Assembly (NCBI RefSeq): GCF_001424145.1
Contig: NZ_LMQM01000013.1
Span: 124,001 to 188,000, forward strand
Reading direction: 5' to 3'
Length of the DNA: 64,000 nucleotides
Source: Chryseobacterium sp. Leaf404
GTDB taxonomy: Bacteria > Bacteroidota > Bacteroidia > Flavobacteriales > Weeksellaceae
Every line of letters starts with the position of its first letter. The first letter of the stretch is position 1. A model generated the notes under the pieces. It searched no databases, was not told the origin of the DNA, and saw nothing but the letters and a program-made list of their open reading frames with translations. This document shows positions 52,853 through 63,122 of the stretch, in pieces. The position numbers and the translations under genes are program-made.

Positions 52853-55201
52853 ATGAAAAATAAACTCAATATATACTGTAAATATTTTTTGGTTTCAGGA
52901 ATTACTGCGACGATTATTTCCTGCAGCAACACGAAGTTTTTGAAAGACGGACAGCTTCTTTACACAGGAGCAGAAGTGAAAATTGAGAGTGACTCTTTAA
53001 CCAAAAAAGAAAAAAAAGAGCTCAAATCTGCTTTGGAAGAAAACCTGACACCAAAACCAAATTCTTCATTTTTAGGCTTAAGACCAAAATTATACGCATA
53101 CAATGCAACCAAAGAACCGAAGAAAGAAAAAGGAATCAGATATTGGCTGAAATACAAATTCGGAGAAGAACCTGTAATGTTGGGCGATGTTGACAGAGAA
53201 TTTAACAAAGATATTATAGTTAATTATTCTGAAAATAAAGGCTATTTCAATTCCAGAGCAAAATATGACACGGTTTCTAAAAACAAAAAAGCGCAGGTAA
53301 TTTATACTTTAAATCCTGGCGGAAGATATTTAATCAGCAATGTGAATTTTCCGGCAGATTCAAGTTTGGTGAATCAGGAAATTCAGATCTTAAAAGAGAA
53401 GACTTTACTGAAATCCGGAAACCCTTTCGACCTTGATGTAATTAAAGCTGAAAGACAGAGAATCGATGACGGGCTGAAGGATAAAGGTTTTTATTATTTT
53501 AATCCGGATAACATCATTGTTCAGGCAGACAGCACGGTGAGCAGAAAGAAAAATGACGTTGAGCTGATTGTAAAGTTAAAAGAAAACACTCCCAAACTGG
53601 CAAAAGAGCAGTTTACCATTGATAAAGTTGTGGTTTTCCCGAACTATAATCTCCGTGATGCAAAGAGAGGAAAATACAGCATTCCGATGAGTGAAGATTC
53701 TCTGAAAGGTTATGAATACAAAGATATTTACGTGGTTGATCCCGATAAAAAATTCAAACCGAGAGTTTTTGACCGTGCCCTGTATTTCAACAAAGGAGAT
53801 ATTTATAACCGAAAAGATCACAATCTATCTTTAAACAGGCTCATCAGTTTAGGTGTTTTTAAATTTGTAAAAAATGAATTTATTGTTTCAGATTCTTTGA
53901 ATCATAAATTTGATGCCTATTATATTCTAACCCCGAGAGAACTTCAATCTTTGCGACTGGAAGCTTTAGGAAGAACCAATTCTGCCAACTACGCGGGAAG
54001 TGAATTAAATTTAAACTGGACGCAGAGAAATTTTTTCCGTGGTGCAGAGCAGTTTAAAGCTTCTGTTTATGGCGCTTTTGATGTACAGATTGGCGGACCT
54101 GCAGAGGCAGAAAATATTTTCAGAGCGGGAGCAAATGCACAGCTTTCGATTCCGAGGATTGTGGCTCCGTTCAGATTTAATTCTTCAAGTGCCTTCGTGC
54201 CGCGTACCAATATTAAACTGGGTTATGAATTTCAAAACAGAACAACTTTATATTCTTTAAATACTTTTAATGCTACGTTTGGATACCAGTGGAAAGAAAA
54301 TGTACGGAAAGAACATGAACTTAATTTAATTGATGTTTCGTTGATACGACCCGCAGATGTAACACCAAAATTCGTTGCGCTTGCTGATCAAAACCCTTAT
54401 TTAAAAAGGGTTACAACAGAGCAGTTAATTTTTGGCCCTACTTATTCTTACACCTACTCCACCACAATGCTTCCTCAGAAAAATACTTTCTACTACAAAG
54501 GAATGCTGGATTTGGCAGGAAACATTACCGGACTCATAACCGGAGCAAACGTGAAAGATGGTAAGGAAAAAAATATTTTCGGAATTCCTTTCAGCCAATA
54601 TGCGAAGATTGAAAATGATGTGAGATTTTATCACAAGTTTTCAGACAAAACTTCATTAGCTACAAGATTGATTGCGGGAGTTGCTGTACCTTACGGAAAT
54701 TCTCTGCACATTCCGTTTTCAAGACAGTTTTTTGTGGGTGGAAGCAACAGTATCAGAGCGTTCAGAGCAAGAACCTTAGGTCCGGGAAGTTACGACCCCA
54801 GAACAGCAAAAGAAACCACAGCAATTTTTGATCAGGCTGGAGATGTAAAACTCGAATTGAATGCTGAATACCGCGCCAATCTTTATAAGTTTTTAAATGT
54901 TGCCGCCTTTGTAGATGCCGGAAATATCTGGCTCATCAATGATGATATAGAAGATGGCGTTAATCTGCGACCTGGCGGAAAATTTTCAAAAGACTTTATA
55001 AGCGAAGTTGCAGTAGGAGCCGGAGTTGGTCTGAGACTTGATTTTTCAATTTTAATTTTGAGACTTGATTTAGCGATGCCGCTGAGAGTTCCTTACTACG
55101 AAAAGGGCGACCGTTGGGTTTTAGACAGAGTTAAATTCGGTGAAGGAAGCTGGAGACGGGATAACTTAATTTTGAATATTGCCATTGGATATCCGTTCTA
55201 A
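52853..55201 (+). CDS. tamL: TamA-like BamA-family outer-membrane lipoprotein (TamL)
   Basis: A 782-residue Omp85-family barrel protein with a lipoprotein signal: FLVSGITATIISC with lipidated C24, unlike proteobacterial TamA. POTRA-like regions follow (~40-430), and the barrel begins near RLEALGRTNSANYAGSELNLNW. The conserved Omp85 L6 region is GGSNSIRAFRARTLGPG near 635-650 (VRGF/xRAF variant), and the C-terminal strand ends ILNIAIGYPF. Partner of TamB, only 5 bases upstream. Gene pair matches the Bacteroidota TAM system. Confidence 0.9.
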   Translation: MKNKLNIYCKYFLVSGITATIISCSNTKFLKDGQLLYTGAEVKIESDSLTKKEKKELKSALEENLTPKPNSSFLGLRPKLYAYNATKEPKKEKGIRYWLKYKFGEEPVMLGDVDREFNKDIIVNYSENKGYFNSRAKYDTVSKNKKAQVIYTLNPGGRYLISNVNFPADSSLVNQEIQILKEKTLLKSGNPFDLDVIKAERQRIDDGLKDKGFYYFNPDNIIVQADSTVSRKKNDVELIVKLKENTPKLAKEQFTIDKVVVFPNYNLRDAKRGKYSIPMSEDSLKGYEYKDIYVVDPDKKFKPRVFDRALYFNKGDIYNRKDHNLSLNRLISLGVFKFVKNEFIVSDSLNHKFDAYYILTPRELQSLRLEALGRTNSANYAGSELNLNWTQRNFFRGAEQFKASVYGAFDVQIGGPAEAENIFRAGANAQLSIPRIVAPFRFNSSSAFVPRTNIKLGYEFQNRTTLYSLNTFNATFGYQWKENVRKEHELNLIDVSLIRPADVTPKFVALADQNPYLKRVTTEQLIFGPTYSYTYSTTMLPQKNTFYYKGMLDLAGNITGLITGANVKDGKEKNIFGIPFSQYAKIENDVRFYHKFSDKTSLATRLIAGVAVPYGNSLHIPFSRQFFVGGSNSIRAFRARTLGPGSYDPRTAKETTAIFDQAGDVKLELNAEYRANLYKFLNVAAFVDAGNIWLINDDIEDGVNLRPGGKFSKDFISEVAVGAGVGLRLDFSILILRLDLAMPLRVPYYEKGDRWVLDRVKFGEGSWRRDNLILNIAIGYPF

Positions 55202-55217
55202 AAATCGGTTGACAGGT

Positions 55218-55319
55218 GGCTTTTAGCTTAAAATATGGTGAAAAACATATCAACATCTTTACAAACGGGCTTTAGTCCGTTTTTGTTTTAATACATCTCA
55301 ATACTTTTAAGCTAAAACC
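55218..55319. repeat. Interspersed stem-loop element
   Basis: GGCTTTTAGCTTAAAA (55218-55233) and TTTTAAGCTAAAACC (55305-55319) are inverted copies enclosing AAACGG...CCGTTT (55263-55282), the common GGGCTTTAGTCCG hairpin, which can serve as the tamL terminator. The rest of the gap to the BrkB gene is AT-rich. Confidence 0.7.
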
Positions 55320-55519
55320 TAAGTTTTGTATTATTTCATATTAATCATGGTAACTAAAGATTTAAGATAAGTTTGATCTAAAAAATCTCTGGTACCGGAC
55401 GATTAAAAAAATCGGCTGGAAAACCTTTTAAGGAATAATCTTTGCCTTAAATCTCCTATAAAGTCTTTTAAAAAGGGTCTATTCTACATTACCAAATCAC
55501 AACTGTTAACAAAAAAATC

Positions 55520-56452
55520 ATGCTGAAAGAACTGAAATTTTTCTGGGAAACCGTCAAAGAAACCTTCACGGAATGGAATAATTCCAATGCATCCAATGAT
55601 TCTGCAAGTCTGGCTTATTATGCCATATTTTCAATTCCGGGATTACTGATTATAATCATCTGGTCAGCCGGATATTTTTTTGGTGAAGAAGCGATACGGG
55701 GGCAGATCAGTACACAAATCAGTGGTATGATGGGGTCTGAAGCCGCCAAAAGCGTAGAAGAGATGATTGCCGGAGCATTGATTGATAAGGAAAATATATT
55801 CATGAAAATCGTAGGGATTGGATCACTGGTTTTTGGTGCAACCACGTTATTTTTTCAGCTGCAGAAATCACTAAATAACTTATGGGATGTGGAAGCTGCG
55901 CCAAAAAAGGCCTTAACAAAATTTTTACTGGACAGGGCAAATTCTCTGGGAATGATTCTTATTTTAGGCTTTCTGCTTGTAATTACAATGGTATTAACGC
56001 TCGTCATCAGTATTTTAAACGATTTTATTGCAAGAAATATTGGGCTTGAAACTTATTACGTCATCGAAATTATAAACTTCACTATAGGATTTGCGATTAC
56101 CACTCTGCTTTTTGCCCTGATGTACAAAGTTTTACCGGATGTGGAAATCAGCTGGAAATCTGTTTGGAAAGGTGCCATTTTAACATCAGCACTGTTCACT
56201 TTGGGTAAATTTTTACTGAGTCTCTATTTCAGTGAATTTAAACCTACTTCTGCGTTTGGTACTGCTGGAACCATTGTACTGGTGATGCTTTGGATCAATT
56301 ACTCATGCATGATGATATTTTTCGGGGCAGAATTTACAAAGGTGTACACCTATAAAAAAGGATACAGAATTTGGCCATCTAAACATGCAAAATGGAGTAA
56401 ATCAAAATTATATCAGGACAGCCTTAAAAGCCAGGAAGCAAAACCTGCCTAA
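55520..56452 (+). CDS. YihY/BrkB-family integral membrane protein
   Basis: A 310-residue inner-membrane protein. Six hydrophobic stretches are visible (for example LAYYAIFSIPGLLIIIIWSAGY, MKIVGIGSLVFGATTLFFQL, LGMILILGFLLVITMVLTLVI, FTIGFAITTLLFALMY, GTAGTIVLVMLWINYSCMMIFFGAEF). NDSASLAYYAIFSIPGL and ALFQLQKSLNNLWDVE are family-like. Once named ribonuclease BN, but that activity is not supported. Function uncertain. Convergent to argS with a shared terminator. Confidence 0.9.
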   Translation: MLKELKFFWETVKETFTEWNNSNASNDSASLAYYAIFSIPGLLIIIIWSAGYFFGEEAIRGQISTQISGMMGSEAAKSVEEMIAGALIDKENIFMKIVGIGSLVFGATTLFFQLQKSLNNLWDVEAAPKKALTKFLLDRANSLGMILILGFLLVITMVLTLVISILNDFIARNIGLETYYVIEIINFTIGFAITTLLFALMYKVLPDVEISWKSVWKGAILTSALFTLGKFLLSLYFSEFKPTSAFGTAGTIVLVMLWINYSCMMIFFGAEFTKVYTYKKGYRIWPSKHAKWSKSKLYQDSLKSQEAKPA

Positions 56453-56458
56453 AACAAA

Positions 56459-56485
56459 AATCCTCCCGAAATTTTCAGGAGGATT
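56459..56485. terminator. Bidirectional terminator between the BrkB-type gene and argS
   Basis: AATCCTCC (56459-56466) pairs with GGAGGATT (56478-56485), with T runs on both strands between convergent genes. Confidence 0.88.
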
Positions 56486-56490
56486 ACTTT

Positions 56491-58251
56491 TTACATTCTG
56501 TTTACCGTACCTATTCCGAGTAAGTTTAAGGATTTTTTTATAGTCTGAGCCGTTAGATTTGACAAATTTAATCTGAACTGTTTCAAATCTTCATCTTCAA
56601 GCTTCAGAATAATGTTGCTTTGGTAGAATGAGTTGTAAGATTTCACCAAATCGTAAAGATAATTAGCCACCAAGGCCGGACTGAGAACTTCCGCTGCTTT
56701 TTCAACCACCTGCCTGTAATTGGCAAGCTGCATAATCAGCTCTTTTTCAAACTGATTCAACTCTACATCTAAAATTTCCCGGTTCATGTAATTGGCTTTG
56801 AGCAATAAAGATTGAATTCGGGCATAAGTGTACTGAATAAAAGGACCTGTATTTCCGTTAAAATCAATACTTTCTTCAGGATTGAACAGCATTTTTTTCT
56901 TAGGATCCACTTTCAGCATAAAATATTTTAAAGCTCCAATTCCTATACTTTCGTAATTGATGTTTTTTTCTACCTCTGTAAAATTTTCTAGTTTGCCTAG
57001 CTCTTCAGATTTGGATTTTGCAATATCAAACATATCCTGCATCAGCTCATCCGCATCAACTACAGTTCCTTCACGCGATTTCATTTTCCCGTTCGGAAGT
57101 TCTACCATTCCGTAAGAAAGGTGGAATAAATTGTCCGCCCATTCATAGCCCAGTTTTTTTAATATTTTAAACAAAACCTGAAAATGATAATCCTGTTCGT
57201 TTCCTACAGTGTAGATCAACTTCTGAAGATTGTTTTCTTTAAAGCGTTCCACCGCCGTTCCTAAATCCTGAGTCATATAAACAGAAGTTCCGTCTGAACG
57301 AAGCAAAAGTTTTTGATCTAAACCTTCATCCGTCAGATCACACCAAACCGAACCGTCTTCTTTCTGGAACAGAACACCTTTATCCAAACCTTCCTGTATA
57401 ATGTCTTTTCCTAAAATATAGGTATTGCTTTCGTACTGAACCTGATCGAAATCTACTCCAAGTCTCTTATAAGTTTCACCGAAACCTTTGTAAACCCAAG
57501 AGTTCATTTCATTCCATAGATTTCTTACTTTTTCGTCACCATTTTCCCAGTCGAGAAGCATTTTTTGGGCTTCTTTCATTAACGGGGCTTCTTTTTTCGC
57601 CTGATCTTCAGAAATTCCCTGTTCCATCAAAGCGAAGATCTCTTTTTTATATTCCTGATCAAATTTTACATAGTAGTTTCCTACAAATTTATCCCCTTTC
57701 ACATGATCGGTTTTCGGAGTTTCACCCTTTCCAAATTTCTCCCATGCCAGCATCGACTTACAGATATGAATTCCTCTGTCATTGATGATCTGACTTTTGA
57801 TCACACCATAGCCGGCTTCTTCAAGAATCTGAGCCACGGAAAAACCTAAAAGATTGTTTCTTACGTGCCCCAGGTGAAGCGGTTTGTTGGTATTCGGTGA
57901 AGAATATTCCACCATTACGGTTTCGTTTTTCTTTTCTATATTTGAAAACTGTTCTGAAACGCTTTTAAACTGATTGACAAAAAACTGATTTTTAACTTTC
58001 ACATTTAAAAATCCTTTCACCACATTGAAACTTTCCAGTAATTCGGTTTGCTCAGTTAACGCCTGTCCAAGTTCTACCCCAATGCTTTCAGGGTTTTTCT
58101 TCAACTGTTTCACCAAAGGAAAAGTAACAATGGTAAAATCGCCTTCATATTCAGTTTTATTCTCCTGAATTTCAAGTTTTATATCTTTCAACTGATAGAC
58201 GTTAAGAATAATCTCTGCCAGTTTCTCTTCTATAATATTTTTAATATTCAT
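56491..58251 (-). CDS. argS: Arginyl-tRNA synthetase
   Basis: Charges tRNA-Arg. 586 residues, normal size. PNTNKPLHLGHVRNN is the HIGH-type class I motif (about residues 115-130); LPNGKMKSREGT is the KMSKS equivalent. The N-terminal Arg-tRNA additional domain (residues ~1-95) and the C-terminal anticodon-binding DALR domain (ILDVELNQFEKELIMQLANYRQ onward) are recognisable. Terminates at the shared hairpin and appears monocistronic. Confidence 0.97.
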   Translation of the reverse strand: MNIKNIIEEKLAEIILNVYQLKDIKLEIQENKTEYEGDFTIVTFPLVKQLKKNPESIGVELGQALTEQTELLESFNVVKGFLNVKVKNQFFVNQFKSVSEQFSNIEKKNETVMVEYSSPNTNKPLHLGHVRNNLLGFSVAQILEEAGYGVIKSQIINDRGIHICKSMLAWEKFGKGETPKTDHVKGDKFVGNYYVKFDQEYKKEIFALMEQGISEDQAKKEAPLMKEAQKMLLDWENGDEKVRNLWNEMNSWVYKGFGETYKRLGVDFDQVQYESNTYILGKDIIQEGLDKGVLFQKEDGSVWCDLTDEGLDQKLLLRSDGTSVYMTQDLGTAVERFKENNLQKLIYTVGNEQDYHFQVLFKILKKLGYEWADNLFHLSYGMVELPNGKMKSREGTVVDADELMQDMFDIAKSKSEELGKLENFTEVEKNINYESIGIGALKYFMLKVDPKKKMLFNPEESIDFNGNTGPFIQYTYARIQSLLLKANYMNREILDVELNQFEKELIMQLANYRQVVEKAAEVLSPALVANYLYDLVKSYNSFYQSNIILKLEDEDLKQFRLNLSNLTAQTIKKSLNLLGIGTVNRM

Positions 58252-58287
58252 TATTTATCGTTTGAAATACAAATATACGGAAATAAA

Positions 58288-58310
58288 AAAACCGCCCGAA
58301 GGCGGTTTAT
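58288..58310 (-). terminator. Terminator after the susD-like gene
   Basis: ACCGCC / GGCGGT around CGAA at 58291-58306, with a T run on the minus strand. Confidence 0.85.
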
Positions 58311-58334
58311 AGTATAATTTGAGCTTTGCTAAAA

Positions 58335-59870
58335 TTAGTTTCTGTTCCAGAAAGGAGTGAACTGATTTTTTACAAATACATCTGCTTGATTTACTACAGG
58401 AACATTCGCACTGTTCGTATTGTACTCTCTACCAGGATAAACTAATCTCCAAGGCTTGTTAGGCTGAGTAGCTGTAAGCGCTAATGGCGTAACAGGGAAA
58501 CCAGTTTTCAAATAGTTGATATAAGTTTCCTGTGGCTTGAAGAAATGTAAAGCAACCATTCTCTGATATTGAATCGCAGCGATATGCCCATCTGTTCCGT
58601 TCCAACCGTAAGGCTTAGAATTTAGCGAGTTAGTATACGCAGTTGCCTGTGCAGCAGTACCTCCCAAAATCGCAAAAGATGCAGCAATACCAGCATTATA
58701 ATTACCTTGAGCGTTAGAGAAAACAGCAGGATATAATTCCGCAGCTTCCGCCTGTAGAAGATATGATTCTGCAGCAGTCATTATATAACCATCAATCTCC
58801 GAATTAGTAGTAGCTGATGAATTATTCAAAAATCTCCAGCTCAATCTCGAAAATGAAGCTTCTGTTGCACCAGCAATTTGACCTTCACCTTGGTTGATCC
58901 CTCTGATAGTTCCTCCTGCAGCTAAATACATAAGACCACGACGAGTATCTACTGTAGCTAAAGTCTTAGCATTTGATCCATTTAATAATGTCGCAAAATG
59001 ATTAGATATCATAATATATCTCCACCCATTGGTGTTAATTGCAGAACCATCAAAAATCACATATCCATAATTATTAATTAATGGATTTTGTTGGCCAGCA
59101 TTTGCATTTCCATATCCCGGATTAATTGCAATATTAGAATTTACAAATTGTGCACCTGCCAAAGTCTGTAATTGAGCAGTTACAAAAGATCTGATGTTTG
59201 AATCAGTTACCTTTGACTGTCTTAAAAGTATTCTTAACTTTATTGTGTTTGCTACTTTTTTCCAGGTTGCCATATCTCCACCTAAAACCACATCCTCATC
59301 ACCTACAGGAAATTGAGGAGAAGCGGGATTATCTATTGTAGCAATAGCTTCATTAAGCAATACTACAAGATTTCTGTATATGTCTTCTCCTTTATCATAT
59401 TTGGGAGTAAGATTAGCTTCTCTTTTGAAAGCTTCAGAAAAAGGTGCGTCACCGTAGAAGTCTACAATATACTGCATACTGTTAGCCATCATAATTTTAG
59501 CAATAGCAGCATGGTGAGTATACTGAGCAGCTTTGGGATTGTTATAAATATTCTCATATCTACTCATAGCCAAATAGCTATTATTCCAATAATTGTTTGC
59601 AGGGGCAAATGCGGAAGTGACCTGCATTTGATATTCTGCACTCATAGGTGAAGCGAAAAAGTAAACATTCCCTGCCCAGTTGTTCATCCAAATATTAGAC
59701 AGCTGAAATATATCAGATACCTCAACATCATAATTGGTTGTTTGCGCAGCACTTAAATATCTGTCTGGCGAAACCAATTCAATCTGTGGAGCATTCACAG
59801 CTGTATTATCATCCAACCCACAAGAAGATAATGATAATGCTGCAAACGCTATATAAACATATTTTTTCAT
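58335..59870 (-). CDS. SusD/RagB-family outer-membrane lipoprotein
   Basis: A 511-residue nutrient-binding lid protein. The lipoprotein signal is MKKYVYIAFAALSLSSC with C17 lipidated. It has the SusD-like TPR helices (YNNPKAAQYTHHAAIAKIMMANSMQYIVDFYGDAPFSEAF) and a C-terminal ligand region. It is encoded 24 bases after the SusC gene in the same direction, forming a typical TonB-dependent uptake pair; the substrate cannot be told since no glycosidase or peptidase is adjacent. Downstream terminator present. Confidence 0.92.
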   Translation of the reverse strand: MKKYVYIAFAALSLSSCGLDDNTAVNAPQIELVSPDRYLSAAQTTNYDVEVSDIFQLSNIWMNNWAGNVYFFASPMSAEYQMQVTSAFAPANNYWNNSYLAMSRYENIYNNPKAAQYTHHAAIAKIMMANSMQYIVDFYGDAPFSEAFKREANLTPKYDKGEDIYRNLVVLLNEAIATIDNPASPQFPVGDEDVVLGGDMATWKKVANTIKLRILLRQSKVTDSNIRSFVTAQLQTLAGAQFVNSNIAINPGYGNANAGQQNPLINNYGYVIFDGSAINTNGWRYIMISNHFATLLNGSNAKTLATVDTRRGLMYLAAGGTIRGINQGEGQIAGATEASFSRLSWRFLNNSSATTNSEIDGYIMTAAESYLLQAEAAELYPAVFSNAQGNYNAGIAASFAILGGTAAQATAYTNSLNSKPYGWNGTDGHIAAIQYQRMVALHFFKPQETYINYLKTGFPVTPLALTATQPNKPWRLVYPGREYNTNSANVPVVNQADVFVKNQFTPFWNRN

Positions 59871-59894
59871 TTTTATAAATTTTGAAATTAAGAA

Positions 59895-62800
59895 TTAAAA
59901 TGTAATAGCAATATTTCCTCCGAAAGTTCTCAGGTTAGGGTATTGTACAGCATCACTACTGATATATCCTGCATAAGATCCATTACCCTCAAATGATGTT
60001 TCCGGATCATCATAATTTCTATTAGATTTTGCAAATTTTGTGAAAGGATTTCTTGCCTGCACTCCGATAGTTAATTCATTAATTTTAGAATTGCCTAAAA
60101 GGGTTTTGCTGAATGTATAAGAAAGTCCTATTTCACGTACTTTAAATGCTGTAGCATTTAAAACAAAATTCTCCCCAACTTGATTATATAGAGCACCTCC
60201 ATAGTATTCAGATAAAGCAAATGTTGGATTAAAATTTGGATTTGTCGGATTGTTCAAGGTAGTAGCATAAATAGGATTAGTATTTGCCACATAAGTGCCT
60301 CCTTGCTGATATACAGAATTAGGAATCACATAAGCCTGAGTTCTGTCGAAAGAAGCTGATTCCTCTAACTGACCAGAGAATGCTAAACTGTTCTTTGTAC
60401 CTGAAAAGAATTGGTGACCTGTACGGTAATCAGCAGTAGCAGATAATGTAAAGCCTTTGACTTTCAGGGTAGTTGTAAATCCTAAAATATATTTTGGCGT
60501 ACTTTGACCTAGGATGCTTAACTGAGAATTTACTCTTGGTAACCCAGTTACGGCGTCAACAACGATTCTACCTTGATCATCTCTTACGTAAGTAGTACCT
60601 TTAATCGTATTTAATCTTTCACCTTCGATAGCAAATAAACCAGAATATGAATTAGAAAGTAATGCAATTTCTTTTGCACCATCAGCAAGTTTAGTTACCA
60701 ATGTATATGCACTTGTAAAGTTGGCACCAATATCCCAACGTACATCTTTGGTTTTTATAGGAACCAAATTAAGATTCATCTCAATACCTCTACCCTCAAG
60801 ATCTCCTACGTTGTCCCACTGACCATTTACACCAGAGGAAGTTGAAGTCTGTTGAAAAGTAATCAAATCTGATGTCTTTGTCTGAAAAATAGCACCATCA
60901 AATGTAATTCTATCCTTAAACATTCCAAATGAAACACCTACCTCTGCTTTAGAAATATTTTGAGGTCTCAAATTAACGTTGTATATCGTTGTTTGTGGTA
61001 TATAACTAATATATCCACTGGATGCATAAGGATAACCAGGCCCAATGTTTGCAATAGGATCAAGGTTGTATGCAGCTATTGGACCTGTACCTTTCGTGCC
61101 TTCTACAGCGGCTGTAATTTTAAGAAAGTTTAATACATCCCCTCCAAAATCAAATGCTTTGGTAGGAATAAATGATACTGACGCTGATGGATAGATGTAT
61201 TGAAACTTATTACCATACTGCTCCTGAACCAACAATGAATTTAATTCATATCTACCCGTAAGATTTACAAATAAGAATTTCTTGTAACCCAAATCAATAT
61301 TAGCAAGCAATGCATGTACGTTGTTGTGGCTTCTGTTATTTGCTAAAGAACTTGGTTGTGCAGGGCTGGACAAGTTAGAAATAGCATAAAGACCTGGAAT
61401 AACAATACCTGTGCCACCAGCTTGGCCATTTTTAGCTCTCGTATCCTGAAAGTTGTGTCCAACGGTTACATCTAAATTCAAGTCAGTCGCAATATCATAG
61501 TTGGCATTCAATAGTAAATCACCATAATATCTTTGTGCAATTTGAGTAGACTCAAAATAATTCGATTGAATATCATTTACTATACCATTATATATAGGTG
61601 CAGCAACATAACCATTATTAAAGCTACTAGATTCCAATGCAGTATAGTTCATATTTCCACGGTAAGTCATCTTGATATGATCATTGAAATCGTAACCAAC
61701 TCCCGCAATCACATTGAAATAATTCCTTACCGAATTTCCACGTATATTCTTCTGTCTATAGTATGGGCTTGTATAATAAATATTCCATGCATATCCAGTA
61801 TCTGCGTAATCCTTGAATTTTTCAATAGGAATATCTGAAGAACTTTGAAGAAGATCATGGTAGATTGTTGCATCTGCTTCAGAACTCTTAGTTCTAATAT
61901 AGTTTACCTGTCCGTCAAAAGACCATCTATTGACTTTAGCGCCACCTTTTAACAAAACAGAATATCTACTAAGTTTATCATTAGCTACTATAAACTCCTT
62001 CTCTAAACTACCAATATTCATCCCGAAATAACCATCTCTATTACCTGTAGCTACTGATAAAGTATTTTGGTAAATCGTTCCTGTCTGAAAGAAATCTTTT
62101 ATATTATCTTTTCCATAAGGAGTAAATGGAGACATTATTGATCCTGCCTCATCTCCAGCTGGGTTACTGTCGTTAGGATTCACATCGATAGTACCATTTC
62201 CATTTGCATCAAACAAGGGTATACCATAAGGCTGAGTAGTTCCAGCAAAATTTGGATCTGTAAATGCAGGACCCCAAGCTCCATTTTCTACATGAATTTT
62301 ATCTCCAAACCATCCTTGACCATAAGTCCTTTGTCTCTTTGGCAAAAATGCTACAGTTTCAAAATCCACTGCTGAATTGAAGCTTATTCGCAATCCTCCA
62401 GAAGCAGTACCTCTTTTTGTAGTAACCACTACAACTCCATTTACACCCTGGGGTCCATAGAGTGCGGCTCCACCAGCTCCTTTGATGATGTTTACAGATT
62501 CAATCGCATCTGGTGGTAATTGAGATAACACATTTGCTGATGAAATTACGTTATCAATTACAACTAGCGCTTCAGTATTACCTGTGATGGTGTTCGGAGT
62601 TCTAATAACAATACTCTGCGATGAGTTTACACTATTGTTAGTCTGGTTGATTCTTACCCCAGAAGCTTTACCTGCAATTGCATTTATTGCATTTGGATTA
62701 CTTGCTACTTTTAATTGCTCGTTGCTGATAATTTGCTGAGCTGTAGTAACTTCGTCTTTTACTTTTAATCTACCTGTTATAGGTTGAACAAAAACAACTT

Positions 62801-62912
62801 CGGCGATTTCTGTAGTTTTAGGTATTGTATCATTTCTTCTATCCTGTGCATTTACTAATGCCATAGAAGAAGACACGACAACCAATAAAACACTAGCAGT
62901 TAATTTCTTCAT
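59895..62912 (-). CDS. SusC/RagA-family TonB-dependent outer-membrane transporter
   Basis: A 1005-residue TonB-linked channel. Signal peptide MKKLTASVLLVVVSSSMALVNA then QD; plug domain with ALVVIDNVISSANVLSQLPPDAIESVNIIKGAGGAALYGPQGVNGVVVVTTKRG (the SusC signature) near residues ~120-165; 22-strand barrel after. The carboxypeptidase-regulatory-like N-terminal extension common in SusC is missing, so it is the shorter form. Partner of the SusD protein downstream. The upstream region has no anti-sigma/ECF pair, so control is unclear. Confidence 0.94.
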   Translation of the reverse strand: MKKLTASVLLVVVSSSMALVNAQDRRNDTIPKTTEIAEVVFVQPITGRLKVKDEVTTAQQIISNEQLKVASNPNAINAIAGKASGVRINQTNNSVNSSQSIVIRTPNTITGNTEALVVIDNVISSANVLSQLPPDAIESVNIIKGAGGAALYGPQGVNGVVVVTTKRGTASGGLRISFNSAVDFETVAFLPKRQRTYGQGWFGDKIHVENGAWGPAFTDPNFAGTTQPYGIPLFDANGNGTIDVNPNDSNPAGDEAGSIMSPFTPYGKDNIKDFFQTGTIYQNTLSVATGNRDGYFGMNIGSLEKEFIVANDKLSRYSVLLKGGAKVNRWSFDGQVNYIRTKSSEADATIYHDLLQSSSDIPIEKFKDYADTGYAWNIYYTSPYYRQKNIRGNSVRNYFNVIAGVGYDFNDHIKMTYRGNMNYTALESSSFNNGYVAAPIYNGIVNDIQSNYFESTQIAQRYYGDLLLNANYDIATDLNLDVTVGHNFQDTRAKNGQAGGTGIVIPGLYAISNLSSPAQPSSLANNRSHNNVHALLANIDLGYKKFLFVNLTGRYELNSLLVQEQYGNKFQYIYPSASVSFIPTKAFDFGGDVLNFLKITAAVEGTKGTGPIAAYNLDPIANIGPGYPYASSGYISYIPQTTIYNVNLRPQNISKAEVGVSFGMFKDRITFDGAIFQTKTSDLITFQQTSTSSGVNGQWDNVGDLEGRGIEMNLNLVPIKTKDVRWDIGANFTSAYTLVTKLADGAKEIALLSNSYSGLFAIEGERLNTIKGTTYVRDDQGRIVVDAVTGLPRVNSQLSILGQSTPKYILGFTTTLKVKGFTLSATADYRTGHQFFSGTKNSLAFSGQLEESASFDRTQAYVIPNSVYQQGGTYVANTNPIYATTLNNPTNPNFNPTFALSEYYGGALYNQVGENFVLNATAFKVREIGLSYTFSKTLLGNSKINELTIGVQARNPFTKFAKSNRNYDDPETSFEGNGSYAGYISSDAVQYPNLRTFGGNIAITF

Positions 62913-63089
62913 ATTTAAATTGATTATTTTTTACTAAATGCAAATATGTGAAACTTTCTTAAATTAAACAAATGTTTTGTTAAAAATATTTAACACAACG
63001 TGCAGATTTTATAATAATTACAAAATTTTTACAAATGTATAAGGATATCCAGACGTTTTTTATGATTTCAATAATAAAGAAATACCTTT

Positions 63090-63097
63090 TATATTTG
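63090..63097 (+). promoter_or_regulatory. rnhB promoter -7 box
   Basis: TATATTTG matches TAnnTTTG, 25 bases before the rnhB ATG. Confidence 0.5.
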
Positions 63098-63122
63098 CAG
63101 ATGTTTTTTAGCGGAAGTACAG